Source of the DNA: an uncultured Pseudophaeobacter sp.
GTDB lineage: Bacteria > Pseudomonadota > Alphaproteobacteria > Rhodobacterales > Rhodobacteraceae
Assembly (NCBI GenBank): GCA_905479575.1
Contig: CAJQNB010000069.1
Location: 1 to 64,000, forward strand
DNA: 64,000 nucleotides
Direction: 5' to 3'
In this document: positions 51,653 through 59,994 of the stretch, one piece after another
How positions within the stretch are numbered: position 1 is the first letter of the stretch
Layout: every line of letters begins with the position of its first letter
Translations under genes and position numbers: made by a program
The notes under the pieces: model-generated
The model's input: the letters and a program-made list of their open reading frames with translations, nothing else
Told to the model about the DNA's origin: nothing
The model's database searches: none

Positions 51653-52087
51653 CTATGCCTGTTTTTGGCGGGCCAGGCGGGCCACGTCTGCGACCTGATC
51701 AATCAGCTCCAATCCCCGCTCTTCGATTTCATCGACGGGGATCCAGCTGGCCTGCAGCGCATCATCATCAGGCACAGGGGTGCCGCTTTCATAAGCGCAG
51801 AGAACCGCCGTCAGCAGATATTGCTTTTGCACCGCACCCACAGAATCACGCAGCAAGACGTCGATATTGGTCAGATATTCCAGGGGGCGGGCCACGACGC
51901 CGGTTTCCTCAAACAGCTCGCGGATGGCTGCCTGCATGGCGGTTTCGCCCAGCTCCACATGACCACCGGGAAAGCCCCACCAGCCGGCATTGGGCTCGGT
52001 CTTGCGCTGGATCAGGATGACCTGTCCCAGGTGGTAGACCACGGCAATTGCCCCGAGAACGGGGCGCTGGGGCTGGATCATCGACAT
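51653..52087 (-). CDS. NUDIX hydrolase
   Basis: This 144-aa protein has a complete NUDIX box GGHVELGETAMQAAIRELFEETGV (Gx5Ex7REUxEExGU) at about residues 42-64, which binds Mg2+ and cleaves nucleoside-diphosphate derivatives. The pattern W-GFPGGHVELGE is like NADH/ADP-ribose pyrophosphatases, but the substrate is not defined. It converges with the RND gene and is separated from the DsbD-like gene by 40 bases on the same strand. Confidence 0.9.
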   Translation of the reverse strand: MSMIQPQRPVLGAIAVVYHLGQVILIQRKTEPNAGWWGFPGGHVELGETAMQAAIRELFEETGVVARPLEYLTNIDVLLRDSVGAVQKQYLLTAVLCAYESGTPVPDDDALQASWIPVDEIEERGLELIDQVADVARLARQKQA

Positions 52088-52127
52088 TCTGGCACCATTT
52101 CGCAGTTACCCGGACGCTACCCGGCGG

Positions 52128-53027
52128 TTACCCAGCTGTGCAGCCAGAGATATCCACCGCATGTTTTTGCCCCAGCACCGTGATCCGCAATTGTGAGCGA
52201 TCCACCGCAGCCAGGCTGCCCGCGCGGGTGGGAAGCAGCTCGGATGTGGCCACCAGAGTACCACCGCTGCGCCGGGTGGTGGTGGCGCCAGCAAACAGAT
52301 GCGGCGAGCCAGCCTCGATCACCGCGACCTCGGTGCCACCAGCGCTGGGCATGGTGATCCGGGCTTCGACTTCGATACCGTATTTGGTTGGCGTCAAGCG
52401 GCAGGTGCTGGCGGAGACCCTGGCTTCGCGGGCGGAAAAGGGGCGGGCGGCAATGGCGGCGACGATGGCCGGGTTGCGCGGCGCTGCTGAATCTAGCTGA
52501 TGGTCGAAAGACAGTTCCGATGGCACACAGATATCTTTGCAGATGCCCAGCTCCATCCGTCCTTTGAGCCGCACCGGGCGGCCGGGCCTTTCGGGGGTGA
52601 TCTCTATCGGCAGCACCAGCTGATGGTGATAGCCGATGGTCTGATAACCAGAAGTCAAGAACACCTCGGGTGTGGGCCAGGTTATCGACATTTCGCCGAC
52701 ATTGCGGGAGCCGCGCCAGGTAAAACTGGGGGGAATACCTGCCTCGCCGGGGGCGCGCCAATAGGTCTTCCAGCCGTCGCGAAGGGTCAGGCGCAGGGCG
52801 CCGATATATGTCCCATCTGGTGAGACACCGCCGTCAAGGATTTCCACTTGCACCAGCTCATCCATGCTGGTGGGCAGGGCGCTTTGCGCATTGGCCGCAA
52901 ACGGGGTGAGCGCCGAAGCAAACACTGCAACTGCGGCACCCATCAGGCTGCGCAGGCTGACCGCCGGTTTTGAGGCGGCGGATCTGGGATCGGTTTGTGG
53001 GCCGAGGGGAGGAAGATATTCATGCAT
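52128..53027 (-). CDS. DsbD alpha-domain-like periplasmic protein
   Basis: This 299-aa protein has a signal peptide after a 25-residue leader (SLRSLMGAAVAVFASALTPFAANAQ) and a domain matching the N-terminal DsbD-alpha immunoglobulin-like region: LRLTLRDGWKTYWRAPGEAGIPPSFTW, then ICKDICVPSEL with the CxxxC pair and a downstream ASTC and SGC. It lacks the transmembrane beta domain and the thioredoxin gamma domain. It probably receives electrons from a separate CcdA/DsbD-like membrane protein and reduces periplasmic partners. The start at ATG 53027 is preferred to TTG 53063. Confidence 0.85.
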   Translation of the reverse strand: MHEYLPPLGPQTDPRSAASKPAVSLRSLMGAAVAVFASALTPFAANAQSALPTSMDELVQVEILDGGVSPDGTYIGALRLTLRDGWKTYWRAPGEAGIPPSFTWRGSRNVGEMSITWPTPEVFLTSGYQTIGYHHQLVLPIEITPERPGRPVRLKGRMELGICKDICVPSELSFDHQLDSAAPRNPAIVAAIAARPFSAREARVSASTCRLTPTKYGIEVEARITMPSAGGTEVAVIEAGSPHLFAGATTTRRSGGTLVATSELLPTRAGSLAAVDRSQLRITVLGQKHAVDISGCTAG

Positions 53028-53187
53028 GGAAATATAAATGGCCTCTTGCGAGGCAATTGCCAAGTCACGATCTGGTCAAATGCTTGACTGCGCTGTTGTG
53101 ACCGGATCGCCCGGAGGCTCTTGCACCTTCGGAAGCTGGGCGGCATGCTGCAGAAGACGCTGTAACAGCCAAGGGAAAGGGCAGGAT

Positions 53188-53745
53188 ATGGATCTCACCG
53201 GGAAGTTATTGATCGCGATGCCGGGCATTGGCGATCCTCGGTTTGAGCATTCGGTTATTTTTCTGTGTTCGCACAGCGAAGACGGGGCCATGGGGCTGAT
53301 CATCAACAAGGTTGCGCCGGAGGTGCAGCTGGGAAATCTGCTTGAGCAGCTGGAGATCCCGGTGATTGCGGCAGGCAAGGGCGAAGAGGCCATCCGCTTT
53401 GGCGGGCCGGTGGAGGTGCAGCGCGGGTTTGTGCTGCATTCACCGGAGTATGAATCCAGTATCAATTCCCTGACGGTGCCGCCGGGCTATGGCATGACTG
53501 CAACCCTGGATGTTCTTGAGGATATTGCCCAGGGTAATGGGCCTGAGAAGCTGTTGATCATGCTGGGCTATGCCGGCTGGGGGCCGGGGCAGCTGGAGGC
53601 AGAGATCATTGCCAATGGCTGGCTCACCACCGAGAGCACGGATGCGCTGATTTTTGAGACCGCGGATGTGGATAAATGGGAGGCGGCGCTTGGCTCCCTG
53701 GGGATTGATCCGCTGTCGCTTTCGGCCAGTGCCGGGAGCGCCTGA
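53188..53745 (+). CDS. yqgE: YqgE/AlgH family protein
   Basis: This 185-aa protein begins MDLTGKLLIAMPGIGDPRFEHSVIFLCSHSEDGAMGLIINK, the invariable opening of the YqgE/AlgH family, with GGPVEVQRGFVLHS and the YAGWGPGQLEAEI motif. The family is cytoplasmic, function unclear; AlgH was linked to transcriptional control in Pseudomonas. The ATG at 53188 follows GGGCAGGAT. It converges with the Sua5-type gene. Confidence 0.93.
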   Translation: MDLTGKLLIAMPGIGDPRFEHSVIFLCSHSEDGAMGLIINKVAPEVQLGNLLEQLEIPVIAAGKGEEAIRFGGPVEVQRGFVLHSPEYESSINSLTVPPGYGMTATLDVLEDIAQGNGPEKLLIMLGYAGWGPGQLEAEIIANGWLTTESTDALIFETADVDKWEAALGSLGIDPLSLSASAGSA

Positions 53746-53769
53746 ACTGGAGCGGTTCTAGGGGTGCGT

Positions 53770-54768
53770 CTAGTTACCTGAAGCTGGCGAGGGTTCATCG
53801 CGCGGCGCTGCTGCGCGGCGCAACCGGTCATTGATGGCAGCGCCAAGGCCGGTCTCGGGGATGGGGGCCACGGCAATGGGCTGCCCCTGCGCATCCAGAT
53901 GATGCAGATGGCCAAAGAGATTGGCGGCGGCCTCAACCAGATCGCCGCGCGTGGACAGGGAGAGGTCGCAGGCGCGGGCGCCGCTGTAGCGGCCAAATCC
54001 CAGGTAGCATTCGCCCGCGCGCGCAGAGGTCGCATTGAGCCGCACCCGCTCTTGTGGCGCGTAGTGGGACAGGAGCTGGCCGGGCGCTGTCAGGGGGTCG
54101 TGGAGGTCGCGTGTGGCCAGGGGCTGGCCCAGTACTGCTTCGATTTCCTCGGCTGCCAGACCGCCGGGGCGCAGCAGCACGGGGGCCTCCCCTGCAAGGC
54201 CAACAATGGTGGATTCGACACCAACACCGCAGGCCCCATCTGCAACCACAGCGGCGATACGACCGGCAAGGCCCGCCATGACATGCTGCGCCGTTGTGGG
54301 GCTGATCTGCCCCGAAGGGTTGGCCGAGGGAGCCGCTACGGGACCGTCGAGCGCGGCCAGCAGCTTTTGCGCCGTGGGATGGGCTGGCACCCGCACCGCC
54401 AGGGTGTCGAGCCCGGCCGTGACCAGCTCGGAGATGCCATGTCCGGGTGCCAGCGGCAGCACCAGCGTTAGCGGTCCGGGCCAGAAGGCGCGGGCCAGGG
54501 TCTCGGCCCAAGGATTCCATATAACGTGGCGTTTTGCAGCCTCAACCGAGGCCACATGGGCGATCAGCGGGTTGAAGCTGGGACGCCCCTTGGCGGCATA
54601 GATCGCCGCCACCGCATCGCCGCGCCGGGCATCGGCGCCCAGGCCATAGACCGTCTCGGTTGGGAAAGAGACCAGATCGCCCTGCCGCAGCAGCTGCGCT
54701 GCGCGACTGATCCCGCTGGCGGAGGCATCCAGCATTTGCGTTGCTTTTTGGTCGGTTTCTTGAGGCAT
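53770..54768 (-). CDS. tsaC: L-threonylcarbamoyladenylate synthase (Sua5/TsaC)
   Basis: This enzyme makes threonylcarbamoyl-AMP from threonine, bicarbonate and ATP for t6A37 tRNA modification. The 332-aa form has the YrdC domain (SFPTETVYGLGADARRGDAVAAIYAAKGRPSFNPLIAHV; WPGPLTLVL; TLAVRVPAHPTAQKLL; PSANPSGQISPT) at about 25-200 and a C-terminal Sua5 domain, as in long Sua5-type proteins, with the linker STIVGLAGEAPVLLRPGG. The start at ATG 54768 is where the family homology begins. It is essential in most bacteria. Divergent from the acyl-CoA dehydrogenase gene. Confidence 0.93.
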   Translation of the reverse strand: MPQETDQKATQMLDASASGISRAAQLLRQGDLVSFPTETVYGLGADARRGDAVAAIYAAKGRPSFNPLIAHVASVEAAKRHVIWNPWAETLARAFWPGPLTLVLPLAPGHGISELVTAGLDTLAVRVPAHPTAQKLLAALDGPVAAPSANPSGQISPTTAQHVMAGLAGRIAAVVADGACGVGVESTIVGLAGEAPVLLRPGGLAAEEIEAVLGQPLATRDLHDPLTAPGQLLSHYAPQERVRLNATSARAGECYLGFGRYSGARACDLSLSTRGDLVEAAANLFGHLHHLDAQGQPIAVAPIPETGLGAAINDRLRRAAAPRDEPSPASGN

Positions 54769-54922
54769 TTTGGGTGACGCGGCGTTTTGGTTGATTGCAA
54801 GGGGGCGAAGGTTAGGTAATCGATCAGCTAAACTGATAGACAGCGCAACAGACATACCGGGCGGTTTGGGCAATGCCAAGCCTGCGCCCGCGATTATCCC
54901 CAAGGCCGACAAGAGGATGCCT

Positions 54923-56626
54923 ATGACCTTCCGTGCCCCCGTTTCCGAGTATGAGTTTCTCCTGAACACCGTGATTGGCTTTGAGCAGATCGCCCAGACG
55001 GACCGATTCAGCGAGGCAAGCCGTGAACTGGTGACTGCGATCCTGACCGAAGCGGGCAAGCTGTGTGATGAGGTCATGGCGCCGCTGCAACGGGCGGGCG
55101 ATGTGCAGCCTGCGGCGCTGGAAAACGGCGTGGTGCGGACCTCGCCCGGCTTTGGCAAGGGGTTCACGGCCATTGCCGAAGGCGGCTGGATTGGCATGAG
55201 CGCCGCGCCTGAGCAGGGCGGCATGGGGCTGCCGATGACCCTGACGGCGGCAGTGAATGAGATGATGTCGGGGGCCTGCCTGTCTTTGCAGCTGGCACCC
55301 CTGATGAGCCAGGGCCAGATCGAGGCGCTGGAGCATCACGCCAGTGACGCCCTGAAACAGATGTACCTGCCGAAACTGATCTCGGGGGAATGGACCGGCA
55401 CCATGAACCTGACGGAACCGCAGGCGGGCTCTGACGTGGGGGCGCTCAGCTCTCGGGCCGAAGCCAATGGCGATGGATCCTATGCGGTGACCGGCCAGAA
55501 GATCTATATCTCCTGGGGCGACAATGATTTTGCCGAGAATGTCTGCCATCTGGTGCTGGCGCGATTGCCCGACGGGGTGCCTGGCACCAAGGGGATCTCG
55601 CTGTTTCTGGTGCCCAAGTTCCTGCCCAACGAGGATGGCACCCTGGGTGCTGCCAACACATTGGGTGTGGTCAGCCTGGAGCATAAGATGGGCCTGCATG
55701 GCAGCCCGACCTGCGTGATGCAGTTTGATGGCGCCAAGGGCTGGCTGGTTGGCCCCGAACATGGGGGTATGGCTGCGATGTTCACCATGATGAACAATGC
55801 CCGCCTGGGCGTCGGCGGCCAGGGCGTTGGCGTTAGCGAAGCGGCCTATCAGCAGGCGATGTCCTATGCGTTGGAGCGCAAACAGGGTAAGACGCCCTCG
55901 GGCTTTATCGCGGATCACGCCGATGTGCGCCGGATGCTGATGGAGATGAAAGCCGATACCTACGCTGCGCGGGCGATCCTGCTGGCCTGTGCTCATGCCA
56001 CCGATATGCAGACCGCAACCGGGGCTGCGGATTGGAAGGCGCGGGCTGCCTTTCTGACTCCAATCGCCAAGGCCTTTGGCACCGAGACCGGCATTCGGGT
56101 GGCCGATCTGGGCATTCAGGTGCATGGGGGCATGGGCTTTATCGAGGAAAGCGGCGCGGCTCAGTTCCTGCGAGATGTGCGGGTGACCTCGATCTATGAG
56201 GGCACCAATGGCATCCAGGCGATGGATCTGGTGGCGCGCAAGATGATGGATGGCGGCGATATGGCCCATCGCATCATTGACGAGATCGAAGCCCAGGCCG
56301 AGGGCGCCCGGGCCACCCATCCCAATATGGGAGAGGCGGTCTGGCAGGCCTGCGAATCCCTGCGTGAAACCACTGAATGGCTGGTAGAGCAGGACGACCT
56401 GCAGGATCGCTTTGCCGGGGCGGTGCCCTATCTGCGCGCCTTTGCCCGGGTTCTGGGGGGGCATTACCACCTGTCTGCGGCCATTGCCGACAAGGGTGGC
56501 CCGCGCGAAAAACTGGCGCGGTTCTACATCAAACGCATGCTGCCGGAACATTCGGGTCTGCTGACCCATGTGCAGGAAGGTGCCGCCGGCACCATGGCGC
56601 TCACTCTTGAAGAATTGGCAGGCTGA
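54923..56626 (+). CDS. Acyl-CoA dehydrogenase of the DmdC type
   Basis: This 567-aa protein is a long acyl-CoA dehydrogenase: an N-terminal extension starting MTFRAPVSEYEFLLNTVIGF, the catalytic core with MNLTEPQAGSDVGAL, IYISWGDND, MGLHGSPTCVMQFD, IQVHGGMGFIEESGAAQFLRDVRVTSIYEGTNGIQAMDL, and a C-terminal extra domain. This architecture matches DmdC, the 3-methylmercaptopropionyl-CoA dehydrogenase of DMSP demethylation in marine roseobacters, but several paralogues with other acyl-CoA substrates exist. dmdD is not adjacent. The start ATG 54923 is spaced correctly from AAGAGG at 54911-54916. Confidence 0.9.
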   Translation: MTFRAPVSEYEFLLNTVIGFEQIAQTDRFSEASRELVTAILTEAGKLCDEVMAPLQRAGDVQPAALENGVVRTSPGFGKGFTAIAEGGWIGMSAAPEQGGMGLPMTLTAAVNEMMSGACLSLQLAPLMSQGQIEALEHHASDALKQMYLPKLISGEWTGTMNLTEPQAGSDVGALSSRAEANGDGSYAVTGQKIYISWGDNDFAENVCHLVLARLPDGVPGTKGISLFLVPKFLPNEDGTLGAANTLGVVSLEHKMGLHGSPTCVMQFDGAKGWLVGPEHGGMAAMFTMMNNARLGVGGQGVGVSEAAYQQAMSYALERKQGKTPSGFIADHADVRRMLMEMKADTYAARAILLACAHATDMQTATGAADWKARAAFLTPIAKAFGTETGIRVADLGIQVHGGMGFIEESGAAQFLRDVRVTSIYEGTNGIQAMDLVARKMMDGGDMAHRIIDEIEAQAEGARATHPNMGEAVWQACESLRETTEWLVEQDDLQDRFAGAVPYLRAFARVLGGHYHLSAAIADKGGPREKLARFYIKRMLPEHSGLLTHVQEGAAGTMALTLEELAG

Positions 56627-56628
56627 TC

Positions 56629-57675
56629 ATGGCAAGTGTCCCCGAAGTAGGCCCCCGCACCCCCTGGACCGAACCGCCCGCGCTGGGCGAGGCGATTGAG
56701 GTCGCCGAAGGGGTTCTGTGGATGCGCCAGCCGCTGCCGATGAAGCTGGATCACGTCAACATCTATGCCCTGGACGAGGGCGACAGCTGGACGGTGGTGG
56801 ACACCGGCTTTAACACCCGCAAAAGCCGCGAAATCTGGCAAAGCCTGATGGCAGGCCCCTTGAAGGGCAAGCCGATCAGCCGGATTGTCGGCACCCATCA
56901 TCACCCCGATCACATCGGTCTGGCGGGCTGGTTTCAGTCCGAATATGGCGCCGAGCTGGTCACCAGCCGCACTGCCTGGCTGTTTGCCCGCATGCTGACG
57001 CTGGATGTGCAGGAAACCTGGCCCGCCGAAACCCTGGCCTATTACCGCTCTGCCGGGATGGACGGGGAGATTTATGACAAACGCATTGCCGACCGGCCCT
57101 TCAATTTCTCCGATATGGTCTACCCGATGCCGCTGGGCTTTACCCGGGTGCAACAGGGCGATGTCTTTCGCATGGGCGGGCGTGACTGGGATGTGCATAT
57201 GGGCAATGGCCACGCGCCCGAACACGCCACCTTCTGGAGTCGCGATGACAATCTTGTGATCACTGGCGACCAGATCCTGGCCTCGATCAGCCCCAATATC
57301 GGGGTCTATGCCACCGAACCCATGGCCGATCCCCTGGGCGAATGGCTGGAGGCCTGCGAGCGGCTGGCACCGCTGTCGCGCCCGGATCATCTGGCGCTGG
57401 GGGGCCATAAGCTGCCCTTTACCCGGTTGCCGCTGCGCATGCGGCAGCTGATCGACAATCACCACGGCGCGCTTGACCGGCTGATGAACCATCTTGAAAC
57501 GCCAAAGACCGCAGCCGATTGTTTTGCGCCGCTGTTCAAGCGTAAGATTGGCGAGGGTGAATATGGGCTTGCACTGGTAGAGGCGGTGGCCCATGTCAAT
57601 CATCTGTACCGCACAGGTCGCGTCAGTCGCGTCAAAAGCGACAACGACGCCTGGATGTACCAGAGCATAGATTAG
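56629..57675 (+). CDS. MBL-fold metallo-hydrolase
   Basis: This 348-aa protein starts 3 bases after the acyl-CoA dehydrogenase and is certainly cotranscribed. The metal site is GTHHHPDHIG (HxHxDH at 90-95), with further ligands in GNGHAPEHATF and ITGDQILASISP and the final His in ALGGHK. C-terminal residues 270-348 form a helical domain typical of the larger MBL-fold hydrolases linked to acyl-CoA dehydrogenases, which probably hydrolyse thioesters. Substrate unknown. Confidence 0.9.
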   Translation: MASVPEVGPRTPWTEPPALGEAIEVAEGVLWMRQPLPMKLDHVNIYALDEGDSWTVVDTGFNTRKSREIWQSLMAGPLKGKPISRIVGTHHHPDHIGLAGWFQSEYGAELVTSRTAWLFARMLTLDVQETWPAETLAYYRSAGMDGEIYDKRIADRPFNFSDMVYPMPLGFTRVQQGDVFRMGGRDWDVHMGNGHAPEHATFWSRDDNLVITGDQILASISPNIGVYATEPMADPLGEWLEACERLAPLSRPDHLALGGHKLPFTRLPLRMRQLIDNHHGALDRLMNHLETPKTAADCFAPLFKRKIGEGEYGLALVEAVAHVNHLYRTGRVSRVKSDNDAWMYQSID

Positions 57676-57720
57676 GCGCCGGGTGTTCCCCGGCAGAAGA
57701 GTGGCAGGGGAGTGAAGGCC

Positions 57721-58170
57721 ATGGACAACAAGATTTCAACCAGCGCCGAGGCCGTCGAGGCCGCGGCATTGCCCTGCGTCCATGAGGTGCATGCGGACCC
57801 AGAGGCCAAAAATGGTCTCACCGAAGTGCCAGAACAGCTGCAAAAAACCGATGGTGCCAAGAGCCAGGCGCGCTGGGCCTATGAGCGGCTGATCCTATAT
57901 ATCCAGAACTTTGAGAAGCAGTTGGACAGCGAGCATGAGGTGGCCATGGGCTTTGTCGGCGGTGACGCCGGGGTGCTGCGGATCGAGGGCATGGGGTATT
58001 ATGACCCTGACATCGTGACATTCTATGGCACCGATGGCGCAGGCGCCAAAACCCAACTGGTGCAGCATGTGAGCCAGATGAACGTGATGCTGCGCGCCCT
58101 GCCCAAACCCCGCGAGGAAGTCCCGGCCAATCGTATCGGATTTCGTCTGGCCAGCGACCTGGAGACCTAG
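57721..58170 (+). CDS. Conserved small protein of unknown function (possibly DUF6173)
   Basis: This 149-aa soluble protein starts MDNKISTSAEAVEAAALPC and has a helical N-terminal half (AKSQARWAYERLILYIQNFEKQLDSEHEVA) followed by a beta-rich domain (GFVGGDAGVLRIEGMGYYDPDIVTFYGTD; VQHVSQMNVMLRALPK). I recall similar proteins in Rhodobacteraceae under a DUF label, but I am not certain of the number. A GGAGTG site precedes the ATG. It lies 45 bases after the MBL gene on the same strand. Confidence 0.75.
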   Translation: MDNKISTSAEAVEAAALPCVHEVHADPEAKNGLTEVPEQLQKTDGAKSQARWAYERLILYIQNFEKQLDSEHEVAMGFVGGDAGVLRIEGMGYYDPDIVTFYGTDGAGAKTQLVQHVSQMNVMLRALPKPREEVPANRIGFRLASDLET

Positions 58171-58358
58171 GGGCGGCGATTCGGCGGTGCGCCTTGTCCG
58201 GGGGCTGCAGCGGGCAGAACAGCTGCGGATTGGGGCAAGGACGCGACGGATTGGTCGCAGGTTGGGGTTTTTGCCCCCCTGTGCGGCAATGACGTGGTGA
58301 CAGGCAATTTGAAATCCAGTATCCAGCAAAAAAACATACGCGAATAGAAAGATCCATC

Positions 58359-58493
58359 ATGGCTGAACACAAACACGGTACCATGGACTCTAAAGTTCAA
58401 GAAGAAACCTATGCAGGCTTCATCACCTTCACCACGCGTTTCACCATCTTCCTGGTGTTTCTGGCGTTGTTTCTCGCCGTATTTGCAACCTGA
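58359..58493 (+). CDS. aa3-type cytochrome c oxidase subunit IV
   Basis: This 44-aa protein, MAEHKHGTMDSKVQEETYAG then FITFTTRFTIFLVFLALFLAVF, has one membrane helix and matches the small subunit IV of alphaproteobacterial aa3 oxidase (COX4_pro_2 type). It binds at the periphery of subunits I and III. It is encoded away from the ctaCDE genes, as is usual. GAAAGATCC precedes the ATG. The helix is immediately followed by Ala-Thr and the stop. Confidence 0.85.
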   Translation: MAEHKHGTMDSKVQEETYAGFITFTTRFTIFLVFLALFLAVFAT

Positions 58494-58502
58494 TCCTTGC
58501 AC

Positions 58503-59174
58503 ATGACATCTGGTAAAGCGGTTGCGCGCCGGGCGCCTGGTCGTATTGGCCTGGCGATGGCTCTTTTGGCGGGCAGTATTGTGCTGGCGGGCTGTGAGGC
58601 CCAGAAAAAGCCCAATGCGGATGCGGCGACACTTGCAGCAGCATCCTATACCCACAGCGGGCCACCTGCGCTGACCTTGTTTACCATGGTCAACAACCGG
58701 ACCGGCTCCGGTGGTCATACCTCCCTGATGATCAATGCCTCTGAGCGGGTGATCTTTGACCCTGCCGGATCCTTTTATGCAGATGTGGTGCCGGAACGGA
58801 ATGACGTGCTGTTTGGCATCACTCCGCCTGTTGTGCTGGCCTATCGCGGTGCCCATGCCCGCAGCACCCACCATGTGGTGGTGCAGCGTCTTGAGGTCAC
58901 GCCTGCGCAGGCGCAGCTGGCCTATGAGCTGGCGATCTCAAATGGTCGGGTGCCGGGGGCCTATTGCGCCAATTCCACCTCCTCCATCCTGCGCCAGATC
59001 CCTGGGCTGCAAGGTTTGAAAACCACATTCTACCCGGTGAAGCTGTCCGAGCAGTTCGGCGCGCTTCCCGGTGTTGTCACCAGCAAATACTATGAGGATG
59101 ACGACGCGGATCTGCAAAAGGCCCTAGCTGAGGGCAATGTTGTCCTGAACTACGAGACCACGCAGAGCGAGTAA
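58503..59174 (+). CDS. Lipoprotein of unknown function
   Basis: This 223-aa protein has a lipoprotein signal with lipobox LAGC (about 26-29: IVLAGCEAQKKPN), and should be sorted to the outer membrane or remain in the periplasm. The mature part (TLFTMVNNRTGSGGHTSLMINASERVIFDPAGSF; HHVVVQRLEVTPAQAQLAYELAISNG; YCANSTSSILRQIPG) contains a possible Cys and His at positions suiting an NlpC/P60-like or DUF4105-like hydrolase fold: GGHTSLMI (His) and GAYCANST (Cys). I infer a possible cysteine peptidase or amidase, but this is not established. It ends 30 bases before a strong terminator. Confidence 0.8.
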   Translation: MTSGKAVARRAPGRIGLAMALLAGSIVLAGCEAQKKPNADAATLAAASYTHSGPPALTLFTMVNNRTGSGGHTSLMINASERVIFDPAGSFYADVVPERNDVLFGITPPVVLAYRGAHARSTHHVVVQRLEVTPAQAQLAYELAISNGRVPGAYCANSTSSILRQIPGLQGLKTTFYPVKLSEQFGALPGVVTSKYYEDDDADLQKALAEGNVVLNYETTQSE

Positions 59175-59204
59175 TCCGTGCGGCGGACCAAGTAAAGATC
59201 AGAG

Positions 59205-59242
59205 CGGCTGAGCGGGGAAAAACCTGCTCAGCCGTTTTTTTT
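59205..59242 (+). terminator. Rho-independent terminator after the lipoprotein gene
   Basis: CGGCTGAGC (59205-59213) and GCTCAGCCG (59226-59234) form a perfect 9-bp stem with a 12-base loop, followed by eight T's (59235-59242). It is the clearest intrinsic terminator in the window. Confidence 0.92.
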
Positions 59243-59260
59243 GAGCAGTTGAGGCGAGGG

Positions 59261-59629
59261 TCATTCTACGTTCGCCAAGATCGCCTCAATCATAGGTCTG
59301 GTGAATTCTGTCTCCGGAGAGTCCGTTTTGTCTTTCTTGCGATGATATTCACCAGCGTCAAAAGCTTCATAAATCTCATAGAACGGAGAGGGCACCATCC
59401 CGCCGTTGAGGTGTCCCACCAGAACAGACCAAAGATCGTTCATGATGGAACCGCAGCGGGTGTAGCAGAGTATACCGCGTTGGTATCTCCGGGCGACTTC
59501 CAAGCTGAGAGAGTTGTAAAACACCTCTTTTGAAAGATCTTCAGTCAGGGAGCGAACATGGTTTTCCGTGATCCTTTGACCAGGAGATTCAGAAGCCAGG
59601 GCGATCAAATCGTCAAGCTTATGATCCAT
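59261..59629 (-). CDS. Orphan small protein, lower GC than its neighbours
   Basis: This 122-aa soluble, mainly helical protein (MDHKLDDLIALASESPGQRI; TEDLSKEVFYNSLSLEVARRYQRG; CYTRCGSIMNDLWSVLVGHLNGG; PFYEIYEAFDAGEYHRKKD) has no domain I recognise. The gene looks clearly lower in GC than the roughly 60-65 percent of its neighbours, and codon use looks foreign, so it may be horizontally acquired. GGGAAAG precedes the ATG. It lies between a terminator and azlD. An orphan immunity-type protein is a guess only. Confidence 0.7.
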   Translation of the reverse strand: MDHKLDDLIALASESPGQRITENHVRSLTEDLSKEVFYNSLSLEVARRYQRGILCYTRCGSIMNDLWSVLVGHLNGGMVPSPFYEIYEAFDAGEYHRKKDKTDSPETEFTRPMIEAILANVE

Positions 59630-59664
59630 GACTTTCCCTTTTGATCGACCGGGGTCTTGCAATT

Positions 59665-59994
59665 CTACCCAAGCAAAAACAGCAGCAAAAACCCACTGAC
59701 ACCGCTGAGCAGTGCCCAGAGCACATTGCGGGTGAAATAGCCCACCGCGAAGGTTAGGGCGGCGACAGCCAGATGCGGCAGGCTGGTCTCTCCGCCTGTC
59801 GGGGAGGGCCAGACAACCAGGGGCGTGACCAATGCCGGCAGAATGGCCACCGCCGTATAGCGCAGGTGCCGCATCAGCCAGGCAGGCATCGGGCGCCCGC
59901 CCATAAATCCGATAAAGGCAAACCGCAGGGCAAAGCTGCCGACCGCCATGCCGGTTATCACAATCCAAAGGCTGAGGCTGTCAAATCCGTTCAT
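59665..59994 (-). CDS. azlD: AzlD family protein (branched-chain amino acid export, small subunit)
   Basis: This 109-aa inner-membrane protein has three to four hydrophobic segments (SLWIVITGMAVGSFALRFAFIGF; YTAVAILPALVTPLVV; HLAVAALTFAVGYFT; WALLSGVSGFLLLFLLG), typical of AzlD. With AzlC it forms an exporter of branched-chain amino acids or analogues. Its start overlaps the azlC stop by 4 bases (ATGA). Confidence 0.9.
   Translation of the reverse strand: MNGFDSLSLWIVITGMAVGSFALRFAFIGFMGGRPMPAWLMRHLRYTAVAILPALVTPLVVWPSPTGGETSLPHLAVAALTFAVGYFTRNVLWALLSGVSGFLLLFLLG

Noticed and set aside
54824-56569. A 581-codon open frame antisense to the DmdC-like dehydrogenase
   Set aside because: Opposite a clear acyl-CoA dehydrogenase with complete motifs; no domain of its own.
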